Shown here piece by piece: positions 57,128 to 64,000 of a stretch of 64,000 nt of DNA (within the stretch, counting starts at the first letter, position 1; every line of letters begins with the position of its first letter). The notes below the pieces were generated by a model. The model was not told where the DNA came from, searched no databases, and was given only the letters and a program-made list of their open reading frames with translations. The translations under genes and the position numbers were made by a program. This DNA is from Pleodorina starrii (lineage: Eukaryota; Chlorophyta; Chlorophyceae; Chlamydomonadales; Volvocaceae): assembly GCA_030267565.1 (NCBI GenBank), contig BRXU01000027.1, positions 1,225,001-1,289,000 on the forward strand. Reading direction: 5' to 3'.

Positions 57128-58701
57128 GCCATGCCTCTGCGCGAAGGCGGTACAAAGGACTGGCCTAATTGTCTTTGGCCGTGCATTAGGTTAAAACCGG
57201 GTTTAAGCTGTTGCTTCGATATATTGGAATCAAGTGAGAGTTTTGGCGTGCGCCGACAGACCACGCCGCACGAGATTGCATGGCGCGATATCGTTAACGC
57301 GCCCGGTGTGTGCGCTAGCACGGGGCAGCTGAAACACGAGTGAAGGTGTTTGTTGATTGCAATGACCTCACAATGGCACGAACTGACGCAACGCGCAGCG
57401 TGCCTACCGTGAATGTGAGTCGTCGACGGTTGAGCGCAGGCATTTGCGTGCATTGAGCCCGCTGGACAAGCGAAATATCTGTAACAAGACGCATTTTCTC
57501 GTTGCTAAGACGGAGTCCCTTACGCTTGGGACACTTCCCTTTTGATAAAACCTTGGCGCTTGGGCTCGAGCGGTTGGTAGCAGATTTTTCGGAAGCTCTA
57601 GAGGAGTAACGTAAACGACCTTACAACTTCATGTGTACAGAGATGGGTCTGTGTATTGAGAAGCCGCTTCTTATAGTGGCCGGGGGGGCTGGCCGGCCTC
57701 TCTCCGTTGGACGACACCAGATTTGGAACGATCACGTGGGCAGATTTGCCCGACGTCCCCAAGAAACCGCAGCTGCGAAGAGTAATCATCCAAAGATCGA
57801 CCACGTAAATCGACCACATAAGAGCGATTGGTCGATTGCTGCCTCGAAAATCTTCCGTTCTGGGGCCTCAGCGCGCCGTTGCCGGTCGACCGGGTTTCCG
57901 CTGAAGTGCTCGCGCTGCCTTTAGAGTGGTGTGCCTCAACCGGTCGGGCTCTTGACTGCAGATGGGCTACGAACGAAAGCGAGGCAAAGTTTCGTCGTTA
58001 AATTTTGAGGCAACTGTGACCGCCAGTCTCCGCGTCATCGTCTTCAGCTCTAGCGATAGCCTCCCGAGCACTGGCCGAGCCAGTCGTGCGGCGTGCGTGA
58101 GACCAGCGTTCGCGGCATTGCCAACTTCCTTCTCCAGAGCCGCCATCCCCTCCCCCCCCCTTTTGGGAAGACAGGACACAAGCCACCGGTGGTACCAGTC
58201 CGGTCTGGTACCGCCCCCCGCCACCCCGATTCCGGAAACCCACAGACGCCGGCGCTGCGCATCTGGCTATGGCGCCCCACATCCGTCCCCGTCCCGCACA
58301 TCCCGACACCCCCGACCGGCACAAACCCACCCCAGAATCACACGGCAGCACTTCCCGGGCAGGCACTCGCCCGGCCCCAATCCCAAGCTCCCGAACCTCC
58401 GGGCGGCCCACCTACGGAGTAAACGAGAGCCGTCCAAAGCTTCCCGCCCCCCGGGGGGTTGTGGTCGTGGTGGTGGTGGGTGGAAGGGACCCATCGCACC
58501 GGCTCTCATCGCCGTCCCCGCACCAACCCCCCCAAAGCACCAAACATCCTGCACGTGGGCGGGCAACGGCCTGAGTCGGAAGGGCGGGCAAGCCAGCTCG
58601 CCCCTCAACCCCACCACCACCACCACCACCTTTCCCAACCCCGGACAATCTTCTCCACCCTCCCGCAACTTTCTTTGCCTCCTCCTCCTTCTCCTCCTCC
58701 T
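57128..58701. other. Intergenic region between tandem minus-strand genes
   Basis: Contains the 3' UTR of RFC5 and the upstream region of the 191-residue gene. A minus-strand TGTAA lies near 57622. A minus-strand frame at 57967-58224 (85 codons) is Leu/Ala-rich and could be a small gene or UTR; evidence is insufficient. 57190-57650 is AT-richer. Confidence 0.45.
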
Positions 58702-61700
58702 CTACTTGGCCGCCTTCGCAATGATCTCCCGCGCCTTTACGAACGCCGCCACCAGCGCCCCCAGCTGCAGCCTCTCGCTGGTCGAGTAGGCCAGTCGGTG
58801 CTCCACATCCGCCAGCCGCTCCACCAAACCCACCTTGGCGTGAACCGGCATGCTGGTCTTCATGATCCACCTGCAGTACAGTACAGTACGGCAATAGTAC
58901 GGCAAAGGGAAGGACTCGGGGGATTGCACTGTCGGAACCTTCTCGGCCGGAAAGGCCTGACCCTCTCACCCACACCCGGGTCGCCTCGGAGCCTGCGCCT
59001 CGATGCGGTTCTTCTTCAACCAACCACGATTATACGAAATGCCCGGCTCAGGAGCCTCCCCCCCTTGCCGCCTGAACACTTCCCCCCCCCCCACACACAC
59101 CACCACCCCCCGCTACCAAATCCCCCGGTACCGGTACCGTTACCCTCCTCCTCCTCCCCCCCCCCGGTGCACTCACGGGTGCAGCTCCCGCACAATGTCC
59201 ACCAGCGCCACCCCCTTGTCCACTTGCAGACCAACCACCTCTGCACCGCAAGAGGGGAGGGGGGAGGGAAGGGGAGGGAAGGGGGGGAGGGGGGAAGAGG
59301 TGTGTGTGTGCGTGTATGTGGTAAGGGGAAGGGAGGGACGTGAGCGGAGGGAAGGGGAGGGGGACGGATGACGGGTGCAAACACCCACACACACCCGGGC
59401 GCACAAACCCTGAACCCGTACGGCCCCTGTCCTGGTCCCGTTGCTGCTTCCCCACGCACCCCAACTCCCAGTCTGAGTGCCGGTCCGCTCACCCGCCCCA
59501 CAGCCCCTGCCTCCCCATCCCTCCGGGCACTCCCACCCTAACCCTCCCCCTTCCCACCCCACCCCCGCCCCACCCGCCTTGTCCCTCCCCCTTCTCTCTC
59601 CCTCTCCTTCCGGCACTCACTCCTGAACACCTCCGCCACCGGTTCGTTGAGCAGCCAGTGCAGCACCTGGGCAATGTCCGCCGGCAGGGGGTTGCCCGTG
59701 CACAGATACACCGCCTGCTGGTCCACACAGTCGAAGGCCATGTGGCAGGACTGCGGGGAGGGGGAGGGGAGGGGAGGCCGGAGGGGAGACGGGGGAAGAT
59801 GAGGCGGGGGAGAGAAGGGGTGTAGAGGGCGTGAGAGGAGGCGTGAGGAGTGGAGGGAGCCAACTTGTCGGCCCCCCTGCACCGCACCGCACTGCACTAC
59901 ACCGCACTGCACTGTACAGCACCGCCTCCCGCCTCCAGCCCAGCCCACCGCACCTGCCCGCGCATTCCACGCAACCGCTCGCTCACACACCCCAACACAC
60001 CCCAACACGCCCAACCCCCCCCCCACACACACACAAACCCACCTGGAGGATGTTGAGCGATCGGCGCATGTCCCCGTTGCCCAGCTCCACCACCGCGTCA
60101 AGACCCCCCGGACCCAGGTTGACGCTGCGGAGGGGGAGGGGGGTCGAAGAGTGAATTTGCAACAATGAAAGGGTGGGAGGGAGGGAGGGACAGGCGGTGC
60201 GTGGGGTGTGTGGGGCCGAGGGGGGTTAGGGGGGTGGGCGGGGGAGCATCACGCGATGGCACGTCGTGTTTCCGTGTCGTTCGGGTCATCGGGGAACGTG
60301 GCGCAGCTAGCCCCCTCCGACCTCAACAACCCCTCCGCAACACATCCGCTCCCCCTCCCCCATTCCCCCACCCTTCCGGTCGCTGCAGTACACCGATGGA
60401 CCTCCCACCCCTCCCTGTCGTGTCACTAGAAGGAGCGCATTGGTTCTGTTACTGGTACTGTAACACCCCCCCACCCCCACCCCCCCACCCACACACACAG
60501 CGGTAACACCCCCCCACTTGTTTTCCCTCCCCGCCCTGCCAGCCCACCCGCCCACCGACCCCCCCTCCCAGCCGCTCACCGCTCCGTGTCCGCCACGTAC
60601 TGCAACCGCGTCCGTACGAACTGCGGATCCAGCGGCGCAAACCTGTGGACCCCCGAGCAACACCAACAACAGCCACCACCATCAACAACAACAACACCGT
60701 CACAGCGGCAGGCAGCAGGCAACAGGCAGCATCGGCAACAGCAGCAGTGTATCTGGTGTTTTTTCTTTTACGGCGTAGTCCGCCCCGTCCCCCGCGTCAT
60801 CCGCCGCGCCGTGAGCCTTCCAACAGCCCCTCCCTCCCTCCCTCCTTATCAGGGGAGGGCAGCATAAGGTGTTCCCACGTCCCCGTCCCCCCCCCCGTGT
60901 GAGGCCACCGCTCCCGACCCGGGTGGCCCCCCCCGCCCCCCCCCCCCGGTCCCAGCCCCCCCCCCACCTGAACTTGGTGCATCGGGACTGCAGCGCGGGG
61001 ATGACCTTGGATACGTAGTTGCAGATGAGGCAGAAGCGCGCATTGCGGGTGTACTTCTCAATAACTGCGATTGGGGGGTGGTGGGTGGGGCAGAAGGCAG
61101 AGAGGGAGGGAGGGAGAAGGAGAGGGAGAGAGGGAAAAGGGGGAGGGGCGAGGAGGGCGTGTTTTGGGACCACAGCGGATGTGCGGGCTTGGGGCTGGGG
61201 CTGGGGTGCAGTTGGGGCATCGCCGCGTCAGAGACAGAGCCCCCCCCCCGAACATCACCACCATCGAGTGGGACGAGGTGAGGCGGGATGAGGCGGGATG
61301 AAATCAGGCATTACGGCGCCCCCACCCTGAGGAACATCCACGGAGGCTGTACTGGGCTGAGCCTGAGCGCCGCCACCCGCCGCCGCCGGTGCCAGTACCC
61401 GCTGCCGAGGGCGCCTAACACACATACATACATACACACACCCCGGTACCATCGCAACCAACACCACCAACAAGACACACCAACCCGGTGCAGCGCCGCG
61501 CAGGCGGAAACACCTCGCTGCGCACCCCTTCCCCTTCCCTTCCCTTCCCGCTGCGGCTGCCACCTCTCCACCTCTCCGCCTGAGCAGTGACCCACCTCGC
61601 CTCAACGCAAACTGGGCGTCGTTGGTCATCGCATCGCACTCGTCCAGAATGATCAACTTGAACTTGTTGCTGGGGGTGGGGTGGGGTGGGTTGGGGTTGG

Positions 61701-62796
61701 GTTGGGGCAGGGGTGCGGGTTCGGGCGAGACGGGCGGCAGGGCGGGGCGAGAGGTCAGGACAGTCATGCAGCCGGGCGGGCAAGGCAGGCAGCCGGGCAA
61801 GAGCCAACCGACGCCCCCAAGAGCGCCCCCCCTCCCTCCCTCCCACGAGGCACGCCACCGCCGCCGCGTCCGATTGCGTCCCACTGCCGCGCAACACCCC
61901 CTCTCGCTCCCCCTTCCCCGCTCCCGCTTCAACGTGCGAGCACTGACCTGAAGATGGTCCGGGTGGACGCAAAGTCCTGGATCTCCTGCCGTACGACACT
62001 GATGCCGCGCTCGTCCGAGGCGTTGAGCTCCAGGGTCATGTTGGCCAACGAGTTGCCGTACATTTGTCGTGCAACCGCCAGGATGGTGGACGTCTTGCCG
62101 GTGCCGGGCGGGCCGTACAGCAGCAAGTGGGGCAGCCGGTTCTCGCCGGTCAGCCGCTTGACTGCCCGGGGAGGGGGGCGAGGGCGAGGGGCGAGGGGGG
62201 GATGACAAAGGGGAGATGACAATTTGACAAAGGGTAAGGGTGCAGGAGCAAGAGGGGGCGGGTCATGGGGGAGTGGGTGGGTGGGATGGATGGCTTGGCG
62301 TGTGTGGGAGGGCGAGGCGGAGGGAGAAGGGGGGGGGCGGCGCCAAGAGCTTCGGTTGGTGGTTGCGTGTTGAGGAGAGGCCGGACGGGCAGGCGGGCGG
62401 GAGGTGTGGAGGAGGGAGTTGCCAGGGGACAGACAGTGGAGGGCTGTGGGGTTGTGGAGGGTTTGGTTTTGCTCTCTCTTGCAGAACAAGAGAGCCCGTC
62501 ACACCAGCGTGGGCGCACTCGGGCACGCGAGACCCCAGCAGTCATCCCAGCGTGCGCCCAGCTGATAACCCGGCGGGGGCAGCGACCTTGAACCTTCACC
62601 CTCCTCCGTCCCTCTTACTCGTATCGATGATTTGTTTATGCGCCGCCACCTCATCCAGATTTTTGGGGCGGAACTTCTCTACCCACGGTGCGTTGCGGCC
62701 ATCAACCGTCCCGTCCGTCCGCAACCGCGAGCTGGGCGCGGCAAGAGCGTGGTCCAGGTCGGCCATGGCCGAGATGTCTTGTCGGGCGATCGCCAT
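58702..62796 (-). CDS. RFC5: Replication factor C subunit 5 (yeast Rfc3 orthologue)
   Basis: Nine exons on the minus strand: 62796-62619, 62161-61948, 61669-61596, 61064-60968, 60642-60580, 60124-60043, 59750-59621, 59240-59177, 58870-58702; 356 residues, the usual size. Motifs in order: [15 protein letters not shown], Walker A GPPGTGKT (76-83), [10 protein letters not shown], Walker B LDECDAM (139-145), [20 protein letters not shown] with the SRC clamp-loader motif at 182-184, [11 protein letters not shown] (sensor 2), and the C-terminal collar helices. The pattern ([19 protein letters not shown]) fits RFC5/Rfc3 better than RFC2 or RFC4. Walker B is DECD where most RFC5 have DEAD, a mild change. 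Known role: AAA+ clamp-loader subunit that places PCNA on primed DNA in the nucleus. Confidence 0.93.
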
Positions 62797-63272
62797 GGTC
62801 CCTGGTGCCCGAAGTTGCTAGCTGCTGTTCGCGCGTTAGGGCAGAAAAGGCGCGCTGCGGAGCCCCCGCACGCCGCAGGCACCTTTGCGAGCGCTTAGCG
62901 AATAATAATTTAAACTTGTGTTTTGTAGTGCTTGATGAGCATCATGAAGACCAAGCTTTTACAGCTAGCTGCCTTTGACACCGAATTCGCTGTTCCAATT
63001 CACTTCAGAACTCTGTGGTGAGGCAGGTTAAGGTGTGTGCCAGACAGCATGTAATCTCTTGTATTATATTATTATGAAGATCTACAAGTCTGAAGGATTG
63101 AGTGGCTGAGTGCTCTTGCATCGGGGTACACGAGCACCGTTTGTAAGCCGTCCCGCCAAATTCGTTTTCCGTGATCACACTCAGAAAAAACACTAAGGTG
63201 CCCAACTTTGTGTGCATACAATATAATATACCTGTTTATTCCTCGATCCTCGGCGCGCTACCCCCAAAAAGA
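62797..63272. promoter_or_regulatory. Divergent intergenic region between RFC5 and the last gene
   Basis: About 476 bp between head-to-head starts. 62900-63240 is strongly AT-rich for this window (for example TATTATATTATTATG near 63062-63076), consistent with promoters in both directions. No specific site assigned. Confidence 0.45.
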
Positions 63273-64000
63273 ATGAGCGCTGGGACGAGAGTAGTACCCG
63301 CTTTGGAACTGCTTCAGAAGCTTGCGGCCGGCAAGCGCCTGCTTGGAATAGCTGTTACGCAGCGCAGCGTTGAGGTCGCAGTCATTGGGCCGCCCTACGA
63401 CTCCGCCAAGCTATTGCGGTGCGTACAGCACACCAATCCCCGCCGCACTCCCTTTCCGGCCAGGCCACCCCGCGGAAAAACGACAACACACGCCCTTAGC
63501 TGGGACGATGTCCTGGACGCAGGACGGGGAGCTTTCTTTCGCCCGAGGAGTTGAGCGCCGTGCTAGATGAGGCCAAGGTATGTGCGGCGGGGAAGGCGGT
63601 GGGAAACGCCGCGGTCAAGGGCCGGAATTTGAAATTCCCCCAATGCCGGGTGCGGATCCTGGGGTGGGCGAGGTGATAGGCGCCATCACGACTCTGCGAG
63701 CAGCAGAGGTCACAGCGATGGGAGGGCGGGGGTGGCCGTGGTAACGCAGACCTGCCTTCCCTCCCTCGCGCAGACGCAGACGCCGGCACGGTGGTCGCTG
63801 CAGCCGGGAAAACCCGACAGCGGTTGCCCCCCCCCCCCACACATACACACACGCGCCCGCAAACCCATCATGACACCCAGTGCCGCCGCGGACTGCTTAC
63901 CGCCGTATCGTATTCGATGTCGTACGCGCCCGCAGCGCAGGCTGAGGCGGTGGTGCTGGGCGGCTCAGGCGCCTTCCGTACGGATGGATCCACGCAGCTG
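63273..64000 (+). CDS. Unrecognised protein, 5' part (runs off the window); faintly YqgF/RuvX-like
   Basis: Exons as read: 63273-63418, 63523-63577, 63941->64000; phases join (2, then 0). The first exon reads LLQKLAAGKRLLGIAVTQRS then VEVAVIGPP, similar in pattern to the first strand of YqgF/RuvX RNase-H-fold proteins (GRxLGLDxGxxxIGVAV), but the Asp expected after LG is Ala. The second gives SFLSPEELSAVLDEAK, the third AEAVVLGGSGAFRTDG. An extra exon near 63774 cannot be excluded. The gene is divergent from RFC5. Family assignment is only a suggestion. Confidence 0.45.

Noticed and set aside
57967..58224. Small minus-strand gene of 85 codons
   Set aside because: Plausible composition but no homology, no splice partners and a position consistent with the RFC5 3' UTR.

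Overview
The window is nuclear DNA of a green alga, most probably a volvocine or other chlamydomonadalean chlorophyte. Every recognisable gene is eukaryotic and split by many short introns with GT...AG borders. The DNA is GC-rich, and proteins carry long Gly, Ala, Pro and Gln runs. Introns are full of microsatellites, and TGTAA, the chlamydomonad poly(A) signal, follows several stop codons. The species cannot be named from sequence alone. All gene models below were spliced by eye; for each complete gene the exon phases agree and the summed length is a multiple of three.

Layout: 161-3385 (+) is the 3' part of a ZNF598/Hel2-type ubiquitin ligase. 5398-16914 (+) is a 19-exon gene for a 1,728-residue protein ending in two universal-stress-protein-like domains. 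19094-30365 (-) is DNA2 nuclease-helicase. 30861-32167 (-) is an unrecognised 275-residue protein, divergent from OSTC, an oligosaccharyltransferase subunit (32395-33427, +). 33699-39756 (-) is a CCP5/AGBL5-type cytosolic carboxypeptidase. 40649-43304 (-) is a probable plastid TPR protein with a C-terminal membrane anchor, divergent from a CBS-domain protein (43626-46209, +). 48127-53764 (+) is a MurG-like glycosyltransferase whose largest intron holds a 1.3 kb minisatellite. 55351-57127 (-) is an unrecognised 191-residue protein. 58702-62796 (-) is RFC5, a clamp-loader subunit. From 63273 (+) a last gene runs off the window.

The genes do not form one pathway. DNA2 and RFC5 both act in lagging-strand replication and repair. 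ZNF598 serves ribosome quality control, OSTC N-glycosylation, CCP5 tubulin deglutamylation (relevant to cilia), and MurG and the TPR protein probably the plastid. I see no defence island, CRISPR array or complete transposon.

The most interesting items are the large USP-domain fusion protein, the isolated MurG homologue, two perfect hairpins (one with a poly(A) signal at its loop), a short sequence repeated in several introns, a telomere-like tract inside an intron, a GC-AG intron, and a large insertion inside the DNA2 nuclease site.
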